Positions 7,892 to 16,006 are shown, counted from the stretch's first letter. The stretch is DNA of 29,825 bases from DASUFH01 sp036274645 (GCA_036274645.1 DASUFH010000356.1:1-29825); one strand, 5' to 3'. Numbers and translations are program-made. The notes: a model not told the origin generated them from the letters alone.

Positions 7892-9139
7892 ATGACTCAG
7901 AGCCATGACGCATACGCGGCGCTCCGGGCTGCCTCCTTTCGCCGGTACCTCATCGGCAATGGCGCGCTCTTCGTCGGCCTGCAGATGCAGAAGGTCGCGG
8001 TCGGATGGGAAATCTACGAAAGAACCGGTTCGGCCATGCATCTGGGTTATGTCGGTCTCGCCCAGTTCCTGCCTGTCCTCGGGCTGACCCTTTTCGCCGG
8101 ACACGCCACGGACTCCTTCAACCGGAAACATGTCCTGATGGCCGCCGTCGCGCTGAGCGGAGTGGCGGCATTCGGGCTGGCATGGACCTCCGCCACCACG
8201 GGACCGATCCCCCTGATCTATCTATTCCTCGCGCTTTCGGGAATTGCGCGAGCCTTCTGGATGCCAGCGCGCGCCGCCTTCCTCCCTCGGATTGTCCCCC
8301 GCGAGATCTTCAGCAACGCGGTCTCGTGGAATTCCACGACATTTGAACTCGCATCCTGGGGCGGCCCCTTGGTCGGGGGCATCATGATCGCACTTCTGAA
8401 GGACGCCGCCTGGGTTTACATCATCAACGCTGTCTGCGCGGCGCTCTTTCTTTCACTCATGTCAGGCGTCACCTATCGTCACCAGGCAGGCGTCCGGCAA
8501 CCGCTGACCGCGGACTCCCTGCTCGCCGGATTCCGTTACATCCGGAAGACTCCGGTGGTGCTCGGCGCGATCACGCTGGACATGTTCGGCGTGCTTCTCG
8601 GCGGGGCAACCGCCATGATGCCCATCTACGCCAAGGACATTCTCGCCGTCGGCCCTGGCGGCCTGGGATGGCTACTTGCCGCGCCTTCGATTGGCGCCTG
8701 CAGCATGGCGATGATTCAGGCCCGGCGCCCACCCTTCGCCCGGGCGGGGCGAGCGCTCCTGATGGCCGTTGCCGGCTTCGGACTGGCAACCATTCTCTTT
8801 GGAATCTCGGAGAACTTCTGGTTCTCCCTGCTGATGCTCCTGTTCCTGGGCGCGTTCGACAACATCAGCGTGGTCATCCGAACCACACTGGTTCAGATGC
8901 TCACACCGGACGAAATGCGCGGCCGTGTCTCTTCCATCAACGGCCTCTTCATAGGAACTTCGAATGAACTGGGCGCCTACGAATCTGCGCTGGTCGCCAA
9001 TTCGTTCGGACCGGTTGCTTCGGTCGTCAGCGGAGGGATTGGAACAGGGATCGTCGTGGCGGCAACGGCCTGGCTCTGGCCACAACTTCGAAACTACAGA
9101 GAAGACAAGGAAGAAATTGGAACTGCCGCCAGGCGCTAG
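7892..9139 (+). CDS. MFS transporter, MFS_3/EntS-like exporter
   Basis: This is a 415-aa polytopic inner-membrane protein of the major facilitator superfamily. It opens with LRAASFRRYLIGNGALFVGLQMQKVAVGWEIYERTGS, the usual start of the enterobactin-exporter-like branch (MFS_3), which typically exports siderophores, drugs or other small molecules. About 12 hydrophobic helices are visible. The TM2-TM3 loop signature appears as GHATDSFNRKHVL, and a central charged loop around residues 190-205 separates the halves. The C-terminal half carries DEMRGRVSSINGLFIGTSNELGA, also typical of this branch. The substrate cannot be assigned: no biosynthetic gene is adjacent, and an iron or quinone link would be a guess. 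There is no clear Shine-Dalgarno. Its stop codon overlaps that of the convergent gene. Confidence 0.85.
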   Translation: MTQSHDAYAALRAASFRRYLIGNGALFVGLQMQKVAVGWEIYERTGSAMHLGYVGLAQFLPVLGLTLFAGHATDSFNRKHVLMAAVALSGVAAFGLAWTSATTGPIPLIYLFLALSGIARAFWMPARAAFLPRIVPREIFSNAVSWNSTTFELASWGGPLVGGIMIALLKDAAWVYIINAVCAALFLSLMSGVTYRHQAGVRQPLTADSLLAGFRYIRKTPVVLGAITLDMFGVLLGGATAMMPIYAKDILAVGPGGLGWLLAAPSIGACSMAMIQARRPPFARAGRALLMAVAGFGLATILFGISENFWFSLLMLLFLGAFDNISVVIRTTLVQMLTPDEMRGRVSSINGLFIGTSNELGAYESALVANSFGPVASVVSGGIGTGIVVAATAWLWPQLRNYREDKEEIGTAARR

Positions 9140-9534
9140 ACGCCGACGACAAACCTGGTGGTTGAACCGTCCGGCAGCGTCGCTTCTATTGCGCAGGCGC
9201 GCGTCCTTGTTCCCTTGACCTTTGCCGGGTAAGCCTTCACGACAACCGTCGCGCCGACAGGCAGCGACTCCTTCGTGATTCCAGCCACCGCCATTGCGCC
9301 GGGAGAGCCGAATTCAACGTCCCAGGTCTCCTCCCCGTCCGCATCCTGCTTCACTTTCAGATCGATGTGGACGTGCGGATTCGCCCAGTTCAAACCGGCG
9401 ACCGCGCCCTTGAGCGTGATGGTCCTGGAGATGTCATACTCCGTGGCTGTGGCGTGATGGGCGCTCGAAACCGGCATACCTGACAGAATCGCCAGAACAG
9501 CGAACAGAATCACGATTGTTTGTGGTCGTTTCAT
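9136..9534 (-). CDS. DUF6152-type secreted protein (second copy, after the terminator)
   Basis: The 132-aa protein begins MKRPQTIVILFAVLAIL and has a signal peptide ending near SSA, followed by mature HHATATEYD. The pattern AHH-x3-x-EYD ... G-x5-W-x-NPH (here LNWANPHVHIDLKV) is shared with the paralogue at 11647-12048 and with the DUF6152 family. The family has a small beta-rich periplasmic fold and no established function that I know of. I start it at the ATG at 9534 because an upstream GTG at 9567 falls inside a terminator hairpin. The hairpin T-tract ends only 10 nt before this ATG, so expression probably needs read-through. No good Shine-Dalgarno is present. The stop codon overlaps the convergent MFS stop. 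Confidence 0.8.
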   Translation of the reverse strand: MKRPQTIVILFAVLAILSGMPVSSAHHATATEYDISRTITLKGAVAGLNWANPHVHIDLKVKQDADGEETWDVEFGSPGAMAVAGITKESLPVGATVVVKAYPAKVKGTRTRACAIEATLPDGSTTRFVVGV

Positions 9535-9544
9535 TCTTGAAAGC

Positions 9545-9577
9545 AAAAAGGGCGTACGACTTACCACCGTACGCCCT
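9545..9577 (-). terminator. Intrinsic terminator inside the secreted-protein operon
   Basis: On the minus strand, GGGCGTACG (9576-9568), a 9-nt loop, and the perfect complement CGTACGCCC (9558-9550) are followed directly by TTTTT (9549-9545). This is a textbook rho-independent terminator. It lies after the glycine-rich DGKPDFSG gene and immediately before the last DUF6152 gene. Confidence 0.85.
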
Positions 9578-9618
9578 CCCGTTAAGTTTCAGATGCGCGA
9601 CTGCGTAAGCGCTCCTGG

Positions 9619-10758
9619 CTAGTTGCCGCCCGGGGCTCCTCCGCCGAAGCCGCCACCGCCGCCAAAACCGCCACCGCCGCCTGCGCCACCACGACCGCCA
9701 CCACCGGCGCCACCCCGACCGCCACCGCCGGCGCCACCGCCGCCACCACCGCGACCACCGCCACCACGACCAATCATGTCTTCCGGCAGATTGTCGACCG
9801 CCGAGGTCTCACGGATCTCGGAAAACCCGCCCGCGGTGGTCGGATAAATTTGCGTATCGCGCTCACCCTCGACGCAGGCCGTTTCCGTTTGCTCGTAACC
9901 GGTCGGCCGTCCCTGGAAACCGCGCGGAACGTTGTTGTTCCGGGGAAATGTAGTCGACAGCTTCATAGGCTGGGTAAAAGCCTCGGGGTCCTCCACCGTC
10001 GCTTCGTACTTGATATTCCCGTTCGTCTTCCCTTCTTCATCGAGAACAAAGCTGAATCTTTCCGAAACATGGATCTTATCGCTGTGAATGGCGCCGTTGG
10101 CATCGAGCCATCCGGCCTTTTGATTCGTGGTATCGACGACCAGAGTGTCTCCATCCCACTTTCCGATCGAATCACCCTGATAGAGTTTGACTGCCGCAGG
10201 AAGATGCGTCCGGCCATCCAAATAGATCAGGCGGTAGGCCCCAACGGTGTCCCACGATATGAAGACGGTGTTCTTGTCCTGAACAATCTGCAATCCCATC
10301 TGGATCCCAAAATTAGTGGGAACCCCTGCAGGCAGGCAGTGAGCGTAGGGTTCATCGAACATTCGAGATCGTGTCGTTTCGGTTTTGAGGGCCCTCCACT
10401 TGTCGTTATATGGAATCTTTCCCATCGGATCGACGATTGTTGAGCCCCTTCCCTCGATATCTGTAGTCGTCGGCGGTGTGTAATAACCGGAAAAGTCCGG
10501 TTTGCCGTCCGGCGTACGGACAATTGCGAAGGTAGGTACCGGCTCTCCGCCACGCTGCCCTCCCCCCCCGGTACCGCCACCGCCACGAGGCGTGCCCCCG
10601 GCGCGCTGACCGCCAGCGCCTCCCGGACCTCCACCCCGCGCACCCGCGCCGGCTCCGCGTTGCCCGCCACCACCAGGCCCCTGCGCTGTGACGACCTGAC
10701 CAATCATGACCGCGCCGACAAGCGCGGAGACGATCCAACCTGCATATCTTTGCTTCAT
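9619..10758 (-). CDS. Secreted DGKPDFSG-family protein with glycine-rich N- and C-terminal tracts
   Basis: This is a 379-aa exported protein of unknown function. A signal peptide (about 1-25, ending VTAQ) precedes a Gly/Arg/Ala tract (27-71). The globular part then starts at TPDGKPDFSG (82-91). Shared landmarks with the neighbouring paralogue are IVDP-x-GK-x-PY, CLPAGVPT, GKWDGDTLVVD, HSDKIHVSERF and YEATVEDPEAF. The last ~50 residues (329-379) are almost pure Gly with Arg, Ala and Phe, as GRGGGG, GGRGGAGG and GFGGGG. A good AAGGAG lies 9 nt before the ATG. The family is common in Acidobacteriota-like genomes but has no role I can name. The low-complexity ends look like later additions to a core that the paralogue has without them. 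Confidence 0.85.
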   Translation of the reverse strand: MKQRYAGWIVSALVGAVMIGQVVTAQGPGGGGQRGAGAGARGGGPGGAGGQRAGGTPRGGGGTGGGGQRGGEPVPTFAIVRTPDGKPDFSGYYTPPTTTDIEGRGSTIVDPMGKIPYNDKWRALKTETTRSRMFDEPYAHCLPAGVPTNFGIQMGLQIVQDKNTVFISWDTVGAYRLIYLDGRTHLPAAVKLYQGDSIGKWDGDTLVVDTTNQKAGWLDANGAIHSDKIHVSERFSFVLDEEGKTNGNIKYEATVEDPEAFTQPMKLSTTFPRNNNVPRGFQGRPTGYEQTETACVEGERDTQIYPTTAGGFSEIRETSAVDNLPEDMIGRGGGGRGGGGGGAGGGGRGGAGGGGRGGAGGGGGFGGGGGFGGGAPGGN

Positions 10759-10788
10759 CTGCTCGATCTCCTTGTAAGCCGGTTGCGG

Positions 10789-11616
10789 CTAGTCGCTCAC
10801 GACTCTGAAAGCAGGCCCCTTGCCGCTTCTCACTAGATTCTCTTTGAAGATCTGGCACTGATAGTCCATCAGACGGAAGTTCTTTTCGAGATGGCGATAA
10901 ATCGTGACTTCCATAGTCCAGGGTCTGGAGAAAACTTCGGGGTCTTCCACTGTGGCGCGGAAATTGATCACATTGGGGCTCACCATCTTCCAGCGTTCAA
11001 CCACATGGAGCTTGTTGCTATGCCAGTTGCCCGATGCGTCGAACCAGGTTTGAACTTCATCAGGCTGATGCCGGAAATTGGCCACATCGATTACCAGGGT
11101 ATCGCCCTCCCACTTCCCGCGGGAATCGCCCATATAGAAATCGATGCCCTTCAGATGCTCACTGTCGTTGATGTACACGTTCCGATAGTTGTTCACGAAC
11201 TCGGACGTAATCACCATCCACTTCGGTGTCTGCGTAATCTGGAAGGGATACGGAACGTAGACCAACCGGGGCACACCCGGCGAAAAGCACTGGGACACCG
11301 GATCCATCGCCCGGTTCTTATAGTTCTCCTCGCGTTTCGCCAATGCCGCGGGTAGATAGGGCAGTTTGCCATCCGTAGGATCGACGATGGCGCCCGGACC
11401 GCCGCGAACACCATAAGAAGCTTCATGCGGCTCGATATTGGCGTCGATGGAGTTATCAAGAACCTGCCAGATCCCACTGAAATCCGGCTTGCCATCCACA
11501 CTGCGGGGAATAGCGGTTCCCGCCGACGGGCCCTGCCCCATGACCGCCAATGACCCCACTACCGCCGCCACGACCAGAACGGTTGCGGCGAAAGAAGCAA
11601 AGGAACGAACTTTCAT
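10789..11616 (-). CDS. Secreted DGKPDFSG-family protein (short paralogue)
   Basis: The 275-aa protein has a signal peptide (about 1-27, AAVVGSLAVMGQ) and no glycine-rich tract. It shows the same core as the next gene in the operon: DGKPDFSGIW (41-50), IVDPTDGKLPY, a CFSPGVPRL segment, GKWEGDTLVIDVANF, WFDASGNWHSNKLHVVERW and FRATVEDPEVFSRPW. It is therefore a tandem paralogue, diverged but clearly homologous. The sequence suggests a periplasmic or extracellular beta-rich domain, and no catalytic motif is recognisable. CAGGAGT lies about 10 nt before the ATG. About 30 bp separate each neighbour, consistent with one transcript. Confidence 0.85.
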   Translation of the reverse strand: MKVRSFASFAATVLVVAAVVGSLAVMGQGPSAGTAIPRSVDGKPDFSGIWQVLDNSIDANIEPHEASYGVRGGPGAIVDPTDGKLPYLPAALAKREENYKNRAMDPVSQCFSPGVPRLVYVPYPFQITQTPKWMVITSEFVNNYRNVYINDSEHLKGIDFYMGDSRGKWEGDTLVIDVANFRHQPDEVQTWFDASGNWHSNKLHVVERWKMVSPNVINFRATVEDPEVFSRPWTMEVTIYRHLEKNFRLMDYQCQIFKENLVRSGKGPAFRVVSD

Positions 11617-11646
11617 CTTGTGTAAAACTCCTGATTTGCCTCGCGG

Positions 11647-12048
11647 CTAGTTTGACGGAGGCGGTCCGCTCATCTGAAGGACAGCCTGTCCGTCCGCCTG
11701 CACTTGCTGGGCAAACAGGTGAGGAGAGCCGTCTTTTGCAGCCGGTCCGGTAATCGTCACGGTTTTGCCGACGAGCGCCTCGGTCATTTCGCGCGTCCAA
11801 CCGTTGCGATAAAGCAGGTTCACCGGCAGCGTTTCTCCCCTCCAGATCGTCTTCGTCCCATCCTTCTGCGTAACCTCGACATAGGCCCACGAATGAGGAT
11901 TCGTCCATTCGAACTTGATGAACTTGCCTCTGATATTCAGCACTTTGGCGGAGTCGTATTCAGCAGAGAATGAGTGGTGCGCAGCAAGGGGAAGCGCCAT
12001 GGCGGCCAGGGCAAGACCTGCCATCGCAGCAATTAACCTAACCTTCAT
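11647..12048 (-). CDS. DUF6152-type secreted protein (first copy)
   Basis: The 133-aa protein starts at the ATG at 12048, which has GGAGGA 8 nt upstream. The signal peptide runs MKVRLIAAMAGLALAAMALPLA and cleaves before AHHSFSAEYD. The mature part has the family pattern AHHS-x2-AEYD ... RGKFIKFEWTNPHSWAYVEV, then GETLPVNLLYRNGWT and VGKTVTITGPAAKDGS. It ends in a short proline-rich tail. Its function is unknown, and the two adjacent His after the cleavage site could in principle bind metal. It is encoded between the metallo-beta-lactamase-fold gene and the DGKPDFSG pair, and it is homologous to the gene at 9136-9534. Confidence 0.85.
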   Translation of the reverse strand: MKVRLIAAMAGLALAAMALPLAAHHSFSAEYDSAKVLNIRGKFIKFEWTNPHSWAYVEVTQKDGTKTIWRGETLPVNLLYRNGWTREMTEALVGKTVTITGPAAKDGSPHLFAQQVQADGQAVLQMSGPPPSN

Positions 12049-12145
12049 TGGTTTGTCCTCCGAAATTCCGAGATGAAAAGGGCGCGGCACAAGCCTATGC
12101 AGGGCATCCGGGGAAGTCAAGATCCCTTTCCCCCCTTCCAGTTGC

Positions 12146-13855
12146 TCAGTTCGCCCTGCCGATCGCCGTGAACAAATCCTGTTTTGTGACGTCCCGATCG
12201 CCGCTCGAAGGTTGATGTGCGGCAACAAGAAGGTTGTAGTCCAGTTTCAGGCGATCCAGCTCCGACGCCAGCAGCTTTTGGAACGCCAGCTGTCCGGTTC
12301 CCGTGGTCGGCGCGCCCGGGTTTCCCGGGTTATAGGCGTCGGACTGGAACACGATCTTCTCCCTGGGCAGATACACCACCATCATGTCCTGACTGTGCAG
12401 AACGCCCTTGAGCGCGTAGATTTCGACGGTGCGGGTCTCGTCCTTCATGACCAGCTTGTCCTTCACATATTTGAACTTCGCCTTTTTTCCGGACTGTTCG
12501 AGCGCATCCGGCCAGCCGCCGCCGGACGCCTGAAGTGTCCTCGGATTGGAGAACCACTTCTCAAAGATCGGCTTGTTCATCTCATTGGTGACGATCGTGG
12601 CCCCTTCCGCCGCAACGACGCGCAGGCCGCCGGAATGATCGAAGTGATTGTGCGTGCTGATGACTGCAGTGATCGGCTTATTGGGGATTGCCTGCCTGGT
12701 CTGTTCGATGAAATCGGCAATACCATTCTGTGGCGCATCCACCATCACGATGTGATCCTTGAATTCGACCGCCAGAACGCGGTAACCGCCCCCAACCTGA
12801 AACACTCCATCCGCAAGCTTTCGCACCGGAGTCCCGGCGGCGCCGCCCCCCCGGGCGCCTGCCCCACCCTGCGCTGCGAGATTGTTGCCGCGCCCACCGC
12901 GCGCGCCCGGTCCTGCGCCGGGTCCGCCACCAGGAGCGCCGCCACGTCCTGCGCCGGGTGCGCCTCCACCCGGCCCTGCGCCACCAGGAGCGGCGCCACG
13001 TCCACCGCCAGGAGCTGCGCCCCCTCGGGGAGCGCCGCCTCCCCGACCACCGCCACCGCCGACGCCACACGCGGCGCCACCGGCAGCCGCGGGCGCCGGC
13101 GCGTTGGGTGTTACGCTGGCGATCATCGTGTCATTCCAGACGACTTCACCGCGCTTCTGTGTAATCCGCGTTGGAAACTTCACGGCGCCGAAAGTCTTGT
13201 AACCGGAGAACGTCTGTTCGACGAGGATGTCGCCAATGAGAAACGGCGCAGAGTCTTCATAGCCAGTCTCGACCTTGTCCAGCATGTTCTGATCGTCGAT
13301 ATACCCGGACAGGCGATAAGCCACGCCGGATGGCGCCTTCTGGTCCGTCGAGAACGAAACGACCGTAAATCGCTTGCCCCCCACCGTCTGGGCACGGGCG
13401 GTCAGGTCCGAGGCGGCCGCGGCCATCCGCAGGAACGCGGGCGGCGACAATGTCACATCGAATCGTGATGACCATGCTCCGGTCGCGGCGACGGTACAGG
13501 TGTTCGGACTTTCGCTGTTCGAAGGATCGAGTCCACCGCCGCCAGGCAGAAGACCGGTCGCCGGGTCGCCGGGTCTCGACTGTGTTCCCGTGCGCTGCGA
13601 CGTCCCGGCCGCGATATCAATGAAGCGGGTGTAGTTCCTGAGCGTCTGCTGGTGCCAGCCCGTTGCCGGCCCCTGCCACTGCCCGATGCCGGCCCCCTCG
13701 TAAGCTAAAGGGCCCGAATACTCGATCGTATTGAGGTCGCCGTATCCCATGGCCTTCGTGGCATTGGCCACCACCGTCCTGGCGTCCTGAGCCGTCGCCA
13801 CGTTTGCCAACGTCAACGCGAGCGCCGCTACTCCGAACAATCGTCCCGTCATCAT
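12146..13855 (-). CDS. Exported metallo-beta-lactamase-fold hydrolase with N-terminal domain and glycine-rich linker
   Basis: The 569-aa protein starts at the first ATG of an ATGATG pair with AGGAG 7 nt upstream. It has a signal peptide (about 1-22, ATA/QDA), an N-terminal domain (about 23-250, beginning DARTVVANATKAMG, possibly a lipid- or ligand-binding beta fold), a long Gly/Arg/Ala/Pro linker (about 254-342), and a metallo-beta-lactamase domain (345-569). Zinc ligands are intact: HNHFDH at 402-407, His487 in GVLHSQD, Asp506 in FQSDAY, and His547 in AAHQPS. It is a probable dinuclear zinc hydrolase of unknown substrate, acting outside the cytoplasm. It lies 39 bp after the PQQ dehydrogenase in the same operon. 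The domain layout differs from PqqB. Confidence 0.85.
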   Translation of the reverse strand: MMTGRLFGVAALALTLANVATAQDARTVVANATKAMGYGDLNTIEYSGPLAYEGAGIGQWQGPATGWHQQTLRNYTRFIDIAAGTSQRTGTQSRPGDPATGLLPGGGGLDPSNSESPNTCTVAATGAWSSRFDVTLSPPAFLRMAAAASDLTARAQTVGGKRFTVVSFSTDQKAPSGVAYRLSGYIDDQNMLDKVETGYEDSAPFLIGDILVEQTFSGYKTFGAVKFPTRITQKRGEVVWNDTMIASVTPNAPAPAAAGGAACGVGGGGGRGGGAPRGGAAPGGGRGAAPGGAGPGGGAPGAGRGGAPGGGPGAGPGARGGRGNNLAAQGGAGARGGGAAGTPVRKLADGVFQVGGGYRVLAVEFKDHIVMVDAPQNGIADFIEQTRQAIPNKPITAVISTHNHFDHSGGLRVVAAEGATIVTNEMNKPIFEKWFSNPRTLQASGGGWPDALEQSGKKAKFKYVKDKLVMKDETRTVEIYALKGVLHSQDMMVVYLPREKIVFQSDAYNPGNPGAPTTGTGQLAFQKLLASELDRLKLDYNLLVAAHQPSSGDRDVTKQDLFTAIGRAN

Positions 13856-13894
13856 GAAGAATCTCCTGTGTCGTCCTGCAGTCATTCATTCGTC

Positions 13895-16006
13895 CTAAGG
13901 CAGCGTAAACACGTTAATGACGCCGCCGGCCGCCTGCGCCACATACTGTTTGCCGTTCTTCGCCTGATACGTCATGGGATTCGCATTCCCGCTGCTGTTC
14001 AGGCTTGTCACCCAGAGCTCCTTCCCCGTCGTGGCGTCGTGCGCGCGAAAACGGCTGTCGCTCGCAGCGCCGATAAACACCAGGCCGCCCGCCGTCACTA
14101 TAGGTCCGGCGGATCCGCCGCGGCCCGTGTTCTGCTTCCCCTCCGGAAGGCTGTCGGTCACCCCGAGCGGTATCTGCCAGGCAAAATCGCCGGTGTTCGC
14201 GTCCACCGCGCTGAGCGTGCCCCAGGGTGGCTTCTGGCACGGCATCCCATTCGCAGAAAAGTTGTTGTATGGGCCCGGCCCGTTAACGCTGCCACGGTCA
14301 TAGGGCTGAGTCGAACCCTGCGTTCGGTTACCGTAGTTACCACCCGGCTCCCGCGCCTCGATCCATCCGGTCAGCGCGGAATCCTGCGAAAAGACGAAGA
14401 TGTATCCCTTCACCGGATCGGAGGCGGGACCTCCCCAGTTCGTGCCTCCATTTCCGGGGAAATTGATGGTGGTTTTCGGGGGCCCGTTGGGATCGTAGGT
14501 GACTTTCCGTGGACCTTCATGAAACAGGAACGGCGTGAACGGGCCCACGTTGTACAGACCGCCCATGCGTTCATACAGCGCCTGACATGCGGCAGCATGT
14601 TGTGGCGTCGTGTCGTCAGCGGTAACCAGATCCTCCTTCTTGAAGCTGGTTCGCGCAATGGCCGGCGGCTTCACGGGAAAGGGCTGCGTCGGCGAATACC
14701 ATTCGTCCGGCGCGTTGCCTTTCGTCACCGGACGTTCTTCAACGCCAAAGACCGGCTTGCCGTTCGTGCGGTCGAGAATAAACAACCAGCCGGATTTTCC
14801 GATCAGTCCAAGCGCTGGAATCGTTCGCCCGTTGACCTGCCCGTTGACCTGCCCGTTGACCTGAATGTCCAGAAGCGTCGGTGGGGATGGTTGATCGGAG
14901 TCCCAAAGGTCATGATGGACTGTCTGAAAATGCCAGACGTATTTGCCCGTGTTCGCGTCCAGCGCCACAACGGAGTTTGCATAAAGATTGGTTCCCGGAC
15001 GGTCCCCGCCCCAATAGTTGCCCGCCGGCGAGCCAATCACGGTGTAGACGTAGCCACGCTCTTCATCAAGGGTAAAAAACCAGCCCCAGTGATTGACGCC
15101 CTGGCGGTTTTTCCAGCCGTCGTTTAGCCATGCCCCTTTGAAATTCGCGTCACCGGGTTGCGCCACGGTCTTGAAGGTCCAGACAAGTTCCCCGGTGCGG
15201 GCATCGAATGCCCGAGTGTCTCCGGGGGAGTTTCCGGTGGGGACCTCGCCGTTGAAGATACCGACAATAAGAAGGTTCCTGTAAACGGCGGGAACGCCGC
15301 CCCAGGTTTCTCCCAGATCCACCGTTCCGCCGGAACCAAAGGCGGTGTCGAGCTGACCCGTTTGGGCTTTTAGCGCAGCCATGCGCCTTCCCGCCGTGAA
15401 AATGATGCGTGGGGGATGACCGGCGTCTCCTGGCCAGTAGGCCACACCCCGACTGGAGGGCGCGCCAATCTCGCCCCCGGCGCCCGCCTGGCCCGCGCCC
15501 GGTCCACGCGGCGGGGCGGTCTGAGCGCCCTGGCCGGCCTGAATGAACCCGGCGCCTCGGCCGCCTCCCGCTCCGTTGCCCCGCGCTGCGCCACGACCTC
15601 CCGCACCTCCGCCGGCGCTCCCGCGCCCGGCAGCGGCGGCGCTTCCAAAACTCCAGATCTCCTTGCCGGTATCGGCTTCGAGCGCAGCCACGCCGCCGGT
15701 TGTTCCGACGTACATGACGCCATCCACAACAATGGGTGTCGTCTCCGATCCGACTCCGGAAAACGTCCAGGCGGAAACCAGTTTCGAAACGTTCGTCGTA
15801 TCGATCTGCTTGAGACGTGAGTAACGTGTGCCGGCCAGATCGCCGGCCAGCCGCGGCCAGTCGGCATCCGTCCCCTGGTACTTGTTCGGTGTTTTCGCGG
15901 CTTGAAGGGGCGGCGCTCCCTGAACCTCAACCATCGGAACCGGCAAGACACTCAAGCCCACACACGCCAGAGCCATCGCCATGGCGCCAATGACAAGGTA
16001 TTTCAT
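13895..16006 (-). CDS. Exported PQQ-dependent (quinoprotein) dehydrogenase with glycine-rich insertion
   Basis: The 703-aa protein resembles the beta-propeller part of membrane glucose dehydrogenase and oxidises an alcohol or sugar in the periplasm. A signal peptide (about 1-30) is followed by DWPRLAGDLAGTRYSRLKQI (50-69), the usual quinoprotein opening. W-motif repeats include VAALEADTGKEIWSF (106-120), TRAFDARTGELVWTFK and VVALDANTGKYVWHFQ. TVHHDLWD (363-370) matches the active-site segment of glucose dehydrogenases. A Gly/Arg/Ala tract of ~60 residues (121-182) is inserted between the first two propeller blades. QVNG is repeated three times at 383-394. No CXXCH haem motif is present, so electrons must leave through a separate acceptor. 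GAAGG precedes the ATG. The substrate is unknown. Confidence 0.9.
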   Translation of the reverse strand: MKYLVIGAMAMALACVGLSVLPVPMVEVQGAPPLQAAKTPNKYQGTDADWPRLAGDLAGTRYSRLKQIDTTNVSKLVSAWTFSGVGSETTPIVVDGVMYVGTTGGVAALEADTGKEIWSFGSAAAAGRGSAGGGAGGRGAARGNGAGGGRGAGFIQAGQGAQTAPPRGPGAGQAGAGGEIGAPSSRGVAYWPGDAGHPPRIIFTAGRRMAALKAQTGQLDTAFGSGGTVDLGETWGGVPAVYRNLLIVGIFNGEVPTGNSPGDTRAFDARTGELVWTFKTVAQPGDANFKGAWLNDGWKNRQGVNHWGWFFTLDEERGYVYTVIGSPAGNYWGGDRPGTNLYANSVVALDANTGKYVWHFQTVHHDLWDSDQPSPPTLLDIQVNGQVNGQVNGRTIPALGLIGKSGWLFILDRTNGKPVFGVEERPVTKGNAPDEWYSPTQPFPVKPPAIARTSFKKEDLVTADDTTPQHAAACQALYERMGGLYNVGPFTPFLFHEGPRKVTYDPNGPPKTTINFPGNGGTNWGGPASDPVKGYIFVFSQDSALTGWIEAREPGGNYGNRTQGSTQPYDRGSVNGPGPYNNFSANGMPCQKPPWGTLSAVDANTGDFAWQIPLGVTDSLPEGKQNTGRGGSAGPIVTAGGLVFIGAASDSRFRAHDATTGKELWVTSLNSSGNANPMTYQAKNGKQYVAQAAGGVINVFTLP
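14827..14862 (-). repeat. Three exact 12-bp tandem repeats within the PQQ dehydrogenase gene
   Basis: Three perfect copies of GCCCGTTGACCT on the plus strand, in frame, encode QVNG three times on the minus strand at residues 383-394. Identical codons in each copy point to recent slippage expansion. The repeats lie in a loop after the active-site HHDLWD segment. Confidence 0.95.

Noticed and set aside
12212..13468. A 418-codon open frame on the plus strand opposite the MBL gene, and Pro-rich frames opposite the glycine tracts
   Set aside because: Glycine-rich codons read in reverse give proline- and alanine-rich frames without stops; these are expected artefacts.
14827..14862. CRISPR-like repeat
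   Set aside because: The repeats are 12 bp, contiguous without spacers and in frame with a coding sequence.
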